The position numbers and the translations under genes are program-made. The notes beneath the pieces were generated by a model that was not told the origin of the DNA, made no database searches, and worked only from the letters and a program-made list of their open reading frames with translations. This document shows positions 24,518 through 31,981 of a stretch of 64,000 bases of DNA, piece by piece (positions within the stretch are counted from its first letter, which is position 1; the number at the start of each line of letters is the position of its first letter). The stretch spans positions 868,001 to 932,000 of the forward strand of contig CAVYDJ010000002.1 of NCBI GenBank assembly GCA_963767285.1. The letters run 5' to 3'. The DNA comes from WHSW01 sp963767285. Lineage in GTDB: Bacteria > Actinomycetota > Thermoleophilia > Solirubrobacterales > 70-9.

Positions 24518-24534
24518 ATACCCCAGGGGGGTAT
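24518..24534. promoter_or_regulatory. ATACCCC-N3-GGGGTAT palindrome, CsoR/CstR-type operator
   Basis: A perfect 7-bp-arm inverted repeat with a 3-bp centre. It matches the known CsoR/CstR operator style (TACCCC...GGGGTA). It lies between the divergent TSUP exporter and DUF4396 genes and ends 4 nt before the ATG of the latter, so one repressor could control both. No csoR/cstR gene is in the window. Given the exporter, sulfide or persulfide sensing (CstR) is the likelier input, but copper is possible. Confidence 0.75.
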
Positions 24535-24538
24535 AGAG

Positions 24539-25126
24539 ATGGAAGCCACCACAGCCGAACACGGCCACGAGCATCACCACGAGTTGCCGACGTCCGGCCC
24601 GGCCCTCACGTCGTTGGCAATCGACGCGACGGCGCATTGCCTCACCGGCTGCGCGATCGGCGAGGTACTGGGCGTCGCGATCGGGACGGCGGCCGGTTTC
24701 TCCAACGGCGCGACGGTGGCGCTGGCGATCGCACTCGCCTTCCTCTTCGGCTACGGGCTCACGAGCCTGCCGCTCCTGCGAGCGGGCCTGGCCCTTGCCA
24801 CGGTGATCCCGATTGCGCTCGCCTCCGACACCCTCTCGATCGCCACCATGGAGGTCGTCGACAACGCGATCATCCTGGCGGTGCCGGGGGCGATGGAGGC
24901 CGGCCTCGATTCGGTGCTCTTCTGGGGCAGCCTCGCATTCGCGCTGGCGGTCGCCGGCGCGGTCACCGTGCCGGTGAATCGCTGGCTACTCGCCCGCGGC
25001 AAGGGCCACGCCGCTGTGCACGAAACCGGGATCCACGGCGGACCGCCGGTGAAGGTGGTGAAGGCGGTCGCCGCCGGCGCCTTCGTCTTCGGCTCCGCCG
25101 TGCTCCTCGCCGAGCTCATCGGCTAG
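24539..25126 (+). CDS. DUF4396 membrane protein
   Basis: A 195-residue protein. A His-rich N-terminus (HGHEHHHE, residues 8-15) looks metal-binding. Four or more membrane segments follow, with DUF4396 family landmarks AIDATAHCLTGCAIGEVLG (about 28-46), MEVVDNAIILAVPGAMEAGL (about 103-122) and VPVNRWLLARGKGHA (about 143-157). Function is unknown; the family often accompanies metal or sulfur stress genes. ATG 24539 is directly behind a CsoR/CstR-type operator. Its TAG stop is in frame with the tadA ORF that follows. Confidence 0.82.
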   Translation: MEATTAEHGHEHHHELPTSGPALTSLAIDATAHCLTGCAIGEVLGVAIGTAAGFSNGATVALAIALAFLFGYGLTSLPLLRAGLALATVIPIALASDTLSIATMEVVDNAIILAVPGAMEAGLDSVLFWGSLAFALAVAGAVTVPVNRWLLARGKGHAAVHETGIHGGPPVKVVKAVAAGAFVFGSAVLLAELIG

Positions 25127-25168
25127 TTCGCGGGGGAGAGATCCACCGGCCGGCCGCCTCTTCCAGGC

Positions 25169-26293
25169 ATAACCACCGCCGACGACCACGCCCGTTCCCT
25201 GGCCGGCGAGCTGCGCCTGCGGCTCGTCGACCGCCGCCGTGCCGAAGCGGCGGCCGGCGCCGATCTCGAGACCGGCGTCCGCGAGCTGGTCGAAGAGGCC
25301 GCGACGGTGCTGTCGGACGCTCGCCGTGAGCAGATCGTCGACCTGATCCTGCGCGACACCGCGGGGCTCGGGCCGCTCGAGGATCTGCTCGCCGATCCCG
25401 AGGTCGAGGAGGTGATGGTCAACGGGCACGAGACCGTGTACGTCGAGCGACGCGGCCGGATCGAACGCAGCGAGGTCCGCTTCGAGTCCGAGCAGGCGCT
25501 GCGCGACACGATCGAGCGCATCCTCGCGCCGGTTGGGCGGCGCGTCGACGAGCTCAGTCCCATGGCCGACGCCCGCCTTGCCGACGGCTCGCGCGTCAAC
25601 GTCGTGATCCCGCCGCTCGCCGTCGACGGCCCGGCGCTCTCGGTCCGCCGGTTCACGGCCGTGCGCCCGGATCCCGACGAGCTGGTCGAGCTGGGGACGC
25701 TCAGCCCGGAGCTGCGCGATCTGCTCGCCGAGGCGGTCACGAACGGTCGCAGCCTGCTGATCTCCGGCGGCACCGGGTCGGGCAAGACGACGCTGCTGAA
25801 CGCGCTGTCGACCTGGATCGCCCCCGCCGAGCGCGTGGTGACAATCGAGGACGCCGCCGAGCTCCGGCTTCGCCAGCCGCACGTCGTCCGGCTCGAGAGC
25901 CGTCCGGCATCCGTCGAGGGCCGCGGTGGGGTCACGATTCGCGACCTCGTCCGCAACGCCCTGCGGATGCGCCCCGACCGCATCGTGATCGGCGAGGTCC
26001 GCGGTGCTGAGGCGCTCGACCTGCTGACCGCACTGAACACAGGTCACGAGGGCGCGTTGTCGACCGTGCACGCGAACTCGCCGGAGGACGCGCTGCGCCG
26101 GGTCGAGACCCTGGCGCTCATGGCCGGGGTCGGCCTTCCCCATGAGGCGATCCGCGAACAACTCGCGCGCGGCGTGGACCTCGTCGTCCACATTGCTCGG
26201 GACGCGGCCGGGGCGCGCCGGGTAACCGAGGTCGCCGAGGTGCTGCGCGCCGCCGCCGGCGTCGGGGTGCGCGAGGTGTGGCGGCGCGAGTGA
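25169..26293 (+). CDS. tadA: TadA/CpaF-type secretion ATPase (start codon uncertain)
   Basis: A type II/IV secretion ATPase. The core shows Walker A GGTGSGKTT, the Asp-box region VTIEDAAELRL, Walker B-like RIVIGEVRG and a His-box segment (EGALSTVHANS). The first standard start is GTG 25307 (328 aa), but family-like coding continues upstream: LAGELRLRLVDRRR and LVEEAATVLSDARREQIVDL. That extension is open to the TAG at 25124 yet has no ATG, GTG or TTG. ATA 25169 (given here, 374 aa) or CTG 25199 are the only candidates. It energises a Tad-type pilus or secretion system with the two membrane genes behind it. Confidence 0.82.
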   Translation: MTTADDHARSLAGELRLRLVDRRRAEAAAGADLETGVRELVEEAATVLSDARREQIVDLILRDTAGLGPLEDLLADPEVEEVMVNGHETVYVERRGRIERSEVRFESEQALRDTIERILAPVGRRVDELSPMADARLADGSRVNVVIPPLAVDGPALSVRRFTAVRPDPDELVELGTLSPELRDLLAEAVTNGRSLLISGGTGSGKTTLLNALSTWIAPAERVVTIEDAAELRLRQPHVVRLESRPASVEGRGGVTIRDLVRNALRMRPDRIVIGEVRGAEALDLLTALNTGHEGALSTVHANSPEDALRRVETLALMAGVGLPHEAIREQLARGVDLVVHIARDAAGARRVTEVAEVLRAAAGVGVREVWRRE

Positions 26294-27147
26294 CCGGCCC
26301 GGAGCTGCTGCGAATCTGCGCCGCCGGGCTGGCCGGCGGCCTCGTGGTGCTCGCCGTTCGCGAGCTCGTCCTCGCGGCGCCTGCCCTCGGCCGCTGGCTC
26401 GGTGAGGCGTTCGAGCCGCTGATCCGCGCCGGCCGCGAGGGCGAGCCGCCGAGCGAGCGCGAGCGCCGACGCCTCGCGCTGCTCGGAACGGCCGCGATCT
26501 TCGCCGGGGCGTTGCTGGTCGTCGGGCCGGGCCCGGCGCCATTCCTCGCCGCCGCCGGACCGGCGGCCGCGACGTGGGCGGTGGCTCACCGGCGAGCGCG
26601 CTTCCGGCGGGGGGTCGAGCGCGGGTTGGCGGACCTCGCCCTCGCCGTCGCCGACGCGCTCGCGGTGGGGCGCTCGCCGCGCGCCGCGCTGGTCGCCGCG
26701 GCCGGTTCGCTGGAGGGGCCGACCTCGCGCGAGATCGAGCGGGTCCGTGCGGCCCTGGCGCTCGGCGCGCCGACCCGCGAGGCGCTCGATGGCCTGCGCC
26801 GGCGGGTCGACTCGCCGCGGGTCGACTCGTTCGCGGCCGCGCTCCTCTCACAGCAACTCGCGGGCGGCGACCTCGCGACCCTGCTGCGGCGGTTCGCCGC
26901 CGCCGCCCGCGACCGCGAGCGCACCGAGGCCGACGCGCGCTCGGCGACGGCCCAGGCGCGCTTCACCGGGCTGCTCGTCGCCGCGATGCCAATCGCCGCA
27001 GCGCTGCTGGCCGAGCTGCTGGCGCCGGGCTTCGTCGCCGGCCTGATGGCCAATCCGGCCTCGGCGACGATGCTGGTGCTCGCGGCGGGGCTGCAGCTCG
27101 CCGGCTTCGCCGCGATCCGGAGGCTGAGCCGGGTGGACGGCGGATGA
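26290..27147 (+). CDS. tadB: TadB-type secretion system inner-membrane protein
   Basis: A 285-residue protein of the type II secretion F/TadB family. It has an N-terminal membrane helix, two helices near residues 75-105, a helical cytosolic domain (ALVAAAGSLEGPTSREIERV and SFAAALLSQQLAGGDLATLL), and two C-terminal helices. I prefer GTG 26290, which overlaps the tadA stop (GTGA); GTG 26278 is also possible. It forms the inner-membrane platform with TadC. Confidence 0.85.
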   Translation: MTGPELLRICAAGLAGGLVVLAVRELVLAAPALGRWLGEAFEPLIRAGREGEPPSERERRRLALLGTAAIFAGALLVVGPGPAPFLAAAGPAAATWAVAHRRARFRRGVERGLADLALAVADALAVGRSPRAALVAAAGSLEGPTSREIERVRAALALGAPTREALDGLRRRVDSPRVDSFAAALLSQQLAGGDLATLLRRFAAAARDRERTEADARSATAQARFTGLLVAAMPIAAALLAELLAPGFVAGLMANPASATMLVLAAGLQLAGFAAIRRLSRVDGG

Positions 27148-27980
27148 GCCCGCTGCTCGCGGCCGGGGCGGTGCTGCTCGCCTTCGCCGCCGCCTGGGAG
27201 CTGGCCGGCGGTGCCGGCGAGCGGATCGGCGCCGGGGCCCGGGCGGCGCTGAGCGGAATCTCCGGCGGACAGGCCGGCTCGCTCGTTGAGGCCGCGGAGC
27301 GGCTCGGGTTGCCCGGGCGGCTGGAGCGCGCCGGACTGGCCGGCCGGATCGAGCCGCGAGCGGTGGTCGCCGCAAAACTCGGCGGCGGTGCGTTCGGAGG
27401 CTTGGTCGCCATCGCGGCGGTCCCGGTCCTCGCCACCCGGCTCGGGCTGGTGGTCAGCGCGGTCCTGGTCGCGGCGGGCTTTCTGGCGCCGGACGCGCTG
27501 CTCGAGCGGGCCGCGCGCAGGCGGCGAGCGCGATTCGTCGCCGCCCTGCCCGACGCGCTCGACGTGCTCGCGGTCGGCGCCGCATCGGGCCGCGGCCCGG
27601 CTTCGGGGTTGAGCGAGATCGCCGCCGGCGCGAGCGGGCCGCTTGCGGCCGAGCTCGGCCGCGCCGTTGCCGAGGTCGAGTGCGGCCGTCCGCTGCGCGA
27701 GGCGATCGATGCCCTGCGGATCCGCGTTCCCGGCGCCGAGGTCGGCGCGCTGGCGGCGGCGCTCGAGCGCTCGCGCACCTACGGGTCGCCGCTCGCCGAG
27801 CAACTCCACATGCAGGCGACGGCGCTGCGCCGCGACGCGCGCCGGCGGATCGAGGAGCGCGCCGCGCGCTCGGCGCCGAAGATTCAGCTCGTCGTCGCCC
27901 TCGTGCTGGTGCCCTCGGTCCTGCTGACGATCGTCGCGGCGATCATCGCCCACTCGGACGCGCTGCTCGGATCGGTCTAG
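27144..27980 (+). CDS. tadC: TadC-type secretion system inner-membrane protein
   Basis: A 278-residue protein of the type II secretion F family. It has an N-terminal helix, a pair of helices near residues 72-118, a cytosolic helical domain (PDALDVLAVGAASGRG, GSPLAEQLHMQATALRRDARRR), and a C-terminal helix (IQLVVALVLVPSVLLTIVAAI). ATG 27144 overlaps the tadB stop. No prepilin, prepilin peptidase or TadE/G gene follows, so the rest of the system must lie elsewhere or be lost. Confidence 0.85.
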   Translation: MSPLLAAGAVLLAFAAAWELAGGAGERIGAGARAALSGISGGQAGSLVEAAERLGLPGRLERAGLAGRIEPRAVVAAKLGGGAFGGLVAIAAVPVLATRLGLVVSAVLVAAGFLAPDALLERAARRRRARFVAALPDALDVLAVGAASGRGPASGLSEIAAGASGPLAAELGRAVAEVECGRPLREAIDALRIRVPGAEVGALAAALERSRTYGSPLAEQLHMQATALRRDARRRIEERAARSAPKIQLVVALVLVPSVLLTIVAAIIAHSDALLGSV

Positions 27981-27994
27981 GTCGATGATTCCCT

Positions 27995-28000
27995 TACGCT
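27995..28000 (+). promoter_or_regulatory. TACGCT -10-like box (leaderless start)
   Basis: A TANNNT box 7 nt before ATG 28008. Confidence 0.4.
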
Positions 28001-28007
28001 GCCCGGG

Positions 28008-28319
28008 ATGGTGATCGTGATCGCGAGGGCCGGCTGTGCCGCTGAGCGCCGAGACGAGCTGGTCGAGCTGGCTCGCTGGATGCAGAACGAGTCGCGCCAG
28101 GAGCCCGGGTGCATCCGCTACGCGTTCTACGCGTCGCTCGAGGATCCGACCGAGTTCGTCGCGGTCGAGGAGTGGGAGTCGGCCGAGGCGCTGCAGACGC
28201 ATTTTCAGGCTCCCAGCGTTGCCGGCTTCAGCGCCAAGCTCGGCGACCTGCTCGATCGACCGCCCGAGGTGAACATCCACGTCGTCGACCGGACGACCGC
28301 ATTCCCGGACCTCGACTAG
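28008..28319 (+). CDS. Antibiotic biosynthesis monooxygenase (ABM) domain protein
   Basis: A 103-residue single ABM domain, as in YgiN-type quinol monooxygenases. Typical features are the N-terminal strand MVIVIARAGC, the segment ESRQEPGCIRYAFYASLEDP (about 27-46) and FVAVEEWESAEALQTHFQAP (about 49-68). Members act as small dimeric, cofactor-free oxygenases or hydroperoxide/quinone-handling proteins. Its stop abuts the glucokinase ATG. Confidence 0.88.
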   Translation: MVIVIARAGCAAERRDELVELARWMQNESRQEPGCIRYAFYASLEDPTEFVAVEEWESAEALQTHFQAPSVAGFSAKLGDLLDRPPEVNIHVVDRTTAFPDLD

Positions 28320-29294
28320 ATGCCGGTCGCACGAAAGCAGGCCCTGTGTGGGGGGATCGATCTCGGCGGGACGAAGATCCAGACGGCGGTCGTCACCAAG
28401 ACCGGGATCGTGAAGGGCGAGGCGCGGCGCCCGACGCCGACCGAGGGCGGGCCCGCGGACGTCGCCGAGCAGATGGCGCAGGCGATGATCGAGGCCGCCG
28501 ACGCCGCCGGGGTGCAGACCGACTCGCTCACCGGGGTCGGGGTCGGCTCGCCCGGCGACTCGGACGAGAAGACCGGCGACGTCTCGGAGGCTCGCAACCT
28601 CCCCGGCTGGGAGGGCAGCTTCCCGCTCGGCAGCACGCTTTCCGACGCGCTCGGCACCAAGGTTCTGGTCGCCAACGACGTCGACGTCGCCACCAACGCC
28701 GAGTTCAAGCTCGGCGCCGGCAAGCCGTACAACTCGATCCTCGGCGTCTTCTGGGGCACCGGCGTGGGCGGCGGCTTGATCCTCGACGGCAAGCGCTGGA
28801 CCGGCCGCGGCGCCGCCGGCGAGATCGGCCACATGGTCGTCGAGATCGGCGGGGCGAAGTGTCCCTGCGGGCGGCACGGATGCATGGAGGCCTACGCGGG
28901 CCGCGGGGCGATGGAGGCCGAGGCGCGCAAGGAGCACGAAAAGGGCGCGAAGACGAAGCTCTTCAAGATCATGGAGGACCGCGACCGCGACCGGCTGACC
29001 AGCGGGATCTGGGAACGGGCGCTCGAGCACGGCGACCCGCTCGCCGAGAAGCTGATCAAGCGCGCCGTGAAGGCGCTCGGGGCCGGGGTCGCATCGGCGG
29101 TCAACCTGCTCGACGTCGAGGCGGTGATCATCGGCGGGGGACTCGGTGTGCGCTTCGGCCAGCCCTACGTCGACAAGATCGCCAAGGCGATGCAGCCCCA
29201 TCTGTTCGTCGACGACCGCCCGCCCGCAATGCACGTCGCATCACTGGGCGACCTGGGCGGCGCCATCGGCGCCACGCTGTTGTTCGACGAATAA
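28320..29294 (+). CDS. glk: ROK family glucokinase
   Basis: A 324-residue ROK sugar kinase. The phosphate-binding motif GIDLGGTKI is near residue 13, and the zinc-binding motif CPCGRHGCMEAYAG near 181-194. Substrate residues are typical (PGDSDE, EIGHM). It probably makes glucose 6-phosphate, which feeds the pentose phosphate and Pgi genes encoded 4-12 kb away. ATG 28320 follows the monooxygenase stop with no gap. The TAA stop is supplied by a copy of the dispersed repeat (GAATAAC). Confidence 0.88.
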   Translation: MPVARKQALCGGIDLGGTKIQTAVVTKTGIVKGEARRPTPTEGGPADVAEQMAQAMIEAADAAGVQTDSLTGVGVGSPGDSDEKTGDVSEARNLPGWEGSFPLGSTLSDALGTKVLVANDVDVATNAEFKLGAGKPYNSILGVFWGTGVGGGLILDGKRWTGRGAAGEIGHMVVEIGGAKCPCGRHGCMEAYAGRGAMEAEARKEHEKGAKTKLFKIMEDRDRDRLTSGIWERALEHGDPLAEKLIKRAVKALGAGVASAVNLLDVEAVIIGGGLGVRFGQPYVDKIAKAMQPHLFVDDRPPAMHVASLGDLGGAIGATLLFDE

Positions 29295-29320
29295 CTCGCG
29301 CCACGTCCTCCGCTCCCGCC
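29290..29320 (+). repeat. Dispersed repeat, copy 2 (glk 3' end)
   Basis: 31 bp from GAATAACTCGCGCCACGTCC to CCCGC, identical to the copy at 33297. It holds the glk stop codon. The 3' half has lost the TTC hairpin found in other copies. Confidence 0.8.
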
Positions 29321-29333
29321 TTAGTCGGGAGCT
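29313..29333. terminator. Hairpin between convergent glk and flippase genes
   Basis: GCTCCCG / CGGGAGC arms (7 bp) with a 7-nt loop, in the 43-nt gap between convergent stops. No strong T-tract; it may act as a two-way terminator. Confidence 0.5.
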
Positions 29334-29337
29334 ACGG

Positions 29338-30804
29338 CTAGGACGAAGGCCGGAGCCAGCGTCGGGCCATGCGGGTGGCGAGCTCGATGTCGCGGGGGGC
29401 GACGACCCGCTCGACCAGCACCAGGACCAGCAGGTAGGCCGCGGAGCCGACGGCGACGGCGACCAGCGGGACGCCGTCCAGCAGGAACAGCAGCGGGATC
29501 ATCACCGCACCGGCGACCAGTGGGCCGGTGATCGTCGGCAGCCAGCGCACGCCGCCCACGATCCGCGCGGCGAGCGGGACGACGACGAAGAGGAAGGCCA
29601 CCTCGCTGACGAGCATCGCCACCGCGGCGCCGGTCTCGTCCCAGCTTGGAATCAGCACGAGGTTGAGGACGACGTTGATGACGACGATCGCCCCCGTGGA
29701 CCAGACCATGATCATCGGGTTGCGCCGCGAGACGACGACCGACGACGACAGGGTCACGATCCCGATCAACACCGCGACCGGCGCCAGGAACCGCAGCGGG
29801 CCGGCGGCCTCCACGAGGCCGGCGCCGAAGAAGAAGCGGCAGACGGGCTCGGCGAGGACCCCGAAGACGACCGCGATCGGCATCAGGCCCGCCAGGCCGA
29901 GCTTCAGCGAGCGCTCGTAGGCGCCCCCGACGGTCGGCTCGCTGTCCCGCTCCAGGTACGTGAACATCGGGGCGAACGCCCCGACCAGCGCGAAGGTGAT
30001 GAACAGGGTCGACTCGAGCAGCCGGTAGGCGCCGCTGTAGACGCCGACCGCCGCGGAGGTCGCGATCAGGGACAGGAGGACCGCGTCGAGCTTGAACAGC
30101 ATCACGCTGAATACGTCCTGGAGGCCGAACGGCAGGCTCGCGTTCGTGAGGCGCAGCCAGCCACGCGTCGAGACGGAGCGCCGCGGCAGGCCGATCCGCC
30201 GGACGAGCAGGAACGACGCCATTGCCAGGCCGAGCGCGGCGCAGACGCTGTACGTCACGGCGACCGCGACGACTCCGTAGCCGAGCGCCAGGACGGCGAG
30301 GCCCGCGGCGGCGGCCGTGACCCGCTCGACGATGGCGACGGCCGCGATCAGCCCATTGCGCTCGAAGGCCAAAAAGACGCTGTAGATCGTGTTCGACACG
30401 GCGTCGAACACGAAGCCGATCGCCACGACCCAGACGACCTGCTGGGTCTGGCCGTCGTAGCCGGCGACCGTCAGGACCATGGCCACGACGGCCAGGATCG
30501 GGACCGTGAGGGCGAGCTTCAGCGCGACGATGTCGAAGAAGAGGTCGTGGACCGTGGAGCGCTCCTTGGCGATCCGGCGCAGCAGGTAGCGGTCGAAGCC
30601 GAGCTCGATCGGGACCAGCGCGATCTGCATGAAGGCGAACGCGAAGGCGTACACACCCAGGTCCGAGACACTGAGCTCGCGTGCCATGACCGCGAACAGA
30701 AGGAGCGACGCGAGCTTGCCGACGATGTCTCCGCCGGCTCGGAGCAGCGTGTTGGCGATCGCCCGTTGCCCTGCCGCCTCCGATCGAGTTGGTTCGTCCG
30801 CCAT
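29338..30804 (-). CDS. Polysaccharide flippase (Wzx/MATE-like oligosaccharide exporter)
   Basis: A 488-residue protein with 12-14 membrane helices of the MviN/MATE polysaccharide-transporter type. The N-terminus (LLRAGGDIVGKLASLLLFAV, RELSVSDLGVYAFAFAFMQI) is typical of Wzx-like flippases, which move lipid-linked glycans across the membrane. ATG 30804 lies one base after the stop of the ATP-grasp gene, so the two form an operon. No glycosyltransferases are in view. Confidence 0.85.
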   Translation of the reverse strand: MADEPTRSEAAGQRAIANTLLRAGGDIVGKLASLLLFAVMARELSVSDLGVYAFAFAFMQIALVPIELGFDRYLLRRIAKERSTVHDLFFDIVALKLALTVPILAVVAMVLTVAGYDGQTQQVVWVVAIGFVFDAVSNTIYSVFLAFERNGLIAAVAIVERVTAAAAGLAVLALGYGVVAVAVTYSVCAALGLAMASFLLVRRIGLPRRSVSTRGWLRLTNASLPFGLQDVFSVMLFKLDAVLLSLIATSAAVGVYSGAYRLLESTLFITFALVGAFAPMFTYLERDSEPTVGGAYERSLKLGLAGLMPIAVVFGVLAEPVCRFFFGAGLVEAAGPLRFLAPVAVLIGIVTLSSSVVVSRRNPMIMVWSTGAIVVINVVLNLVLIPSWDETGAAVAMLVSEVAFLFVVVPLAARIVGGVRWLPTITGPLVAGAVMIPLLFLLDGVPLVAVAVGSAAYLLVLVLVERVVAPRDIELATRMARRWLRPSS

Positions 30805-30805
30805 C

Positions 30806-31927
30806 TCACCCCCCGCGAAGGCGGCGGGCCAGCGCGCCGGTCACCGCGAGAACGGCGGACATCGCGGTCGGCACCGGGTCATCCGGCGCCCACATCGGGC
30901 CGGTGCGAGGCTTGGGCGGCCGCGGGAACAGTCCCACCGGCCTGCCGCGCAGCGTCGCCATGATGTCCGCCTCGAGCCAGCGGTAGCTCATGCCGACCGT
31001 GTAGGGCCCCGGCGCGCCCGCAGGCTGGCTGAGGGTGACTTTGTGCCAGGCGACGGGAAGGTCGACCCCGGACGCAAGCGCCAGCTCCATGGACCCGTAG
31101 AACCGGGTGTTGATGTCGATCAGGCGCGGCCCGTCGCCGGTCACGATGAACTGCAGCTGTGCGAGGCCCCAGTGGCCCGCCGCGGCGAGCAGCGACCGGG
31201 CACCCTCGGCGAGCTCCTCGTCCGGTTCGACGCTCGACGCTCGCCTGCTGGCCCCGGCGGGCTCGGGCCAGACGTGGCTTGCGACCTGCTGAAATCGCCG
31301 GACCAGAGATCCGTCGCGCGCCACGACCACGATCAACGCCATCAGCGGTCCCGTGGCCCGCTCCTGGAGCAGCAGCTCCTGGCCGGCCGGCACGCCGGCG
31401 AGCGCCGCACGCAACTCGCCGGCCGATTCCCCGACCACCGGGTCGTGGAACGCCTGGCCCGGCTGGGCCGCCTTGATCACGGCCTCGTCGGGCAGCTCGC
31501 CGGCCGCGAGCTCCTCGGAGAGCCCGGTGAGCAGCGTCCGCGGGGTCTTCAGGCCGCTCTCCGCGGCGAGCTCGGCAAGGCGGCGCTTGTCGCGCAACGC
31601 GGCGAGCGGCGCGGGTCCCGGGTAGGGGAGGATCGCCTGCTCGGGAAGCCGGCCCCGGGCGTTGACGAGGAGGCTCACCCCCTCGTCCGAGCCGGGGTAG
31701 ACCACGAGCGGCCCATGTTGCTCGGCGAGCGCGCCGATCGCCTCGACGAACCCGCCGGGGTCGTCGATCGGATCCGGCGCCAGGGCGCGACCGGCGGCGT
31801 AGCGCGACCACAACCCGGGGGCGGTCCTGCGCGGCGCGACTGCGAGCACCCGCAGTCCGGCCCGGCTGAGAGCGCGAAGCCCGGACACGGCGGTTGGAAC
31901 GTGGGTGGCGGTGACCAGGGCGTCCAT
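30806..31927 (-). CDS. ATP-grasp domain protein
   Basis: A 373-residue protein. It has an N-terminal pre-ATP-grasp Rossmann-like region (ALVTATHVPTAVSGLRALSRAG), then an ATP-grasp fold with LAALRDKRRLAELAAESGLKTP (from about 101), an acidic/basic ATP site (DEAVIKAAQPG, LLLQERATG) and the metal-binding LIDINTRFYGSM near 285-296. Such enzymes form carboxylate-amine or -thiol bonds. The setting suggests modification of a surface glycan or peptide. ATG 31927 has a TACGCC box nearby. It is divergent from the nucleotidyltransferase-kinase gene. Confidence 0.82.
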   Translation of the reverse strand: MDALVTATHVPTAVSGLRALSRAGLRVLAVAPRRTAPGLWSRYAAGRALAPDPIDDPGGFVEAIGALAEQHGPLVVYPGSDEGVSLLVNARGRLPEQAILPYPGPAPLAALRDKRRLAELAAESGLKTPRTLLTGLSEELAAGELPDEAVIKAAQPGQAFHDPVVGESAGELRAALAGVPAGQELLLQERATGPLMALIVVVARDGSLVRRFQQVASHVWPEPAGASRRASSVEPDEELAEGARSLLAAAGHWGLAQLQFIVTGDGPRLIDINTRFYGSMELALASGVDLPVAWHKVTLSQPAGAPGPYTVGMSYRWLEADIMATLRGRPVGLFPRPPKPRTGPMWAPDDPVPTAMSAVLAVTGALARRLRGG

Positions 31928-31981
31928 GTGAGGCGTATCGGCAGTCTGCCCGCGATTCCGGACGCCTGCCCCCCTGGCAAC

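Noticed and set aside
24513..24518. TTGACA on the minus strand as the -35 of the TSUP exporter gene
   Set aside because: The spacing to the TATCCT box is only 10 nt; a 17-nt spacer puts the -35 inside the palindrome instead.
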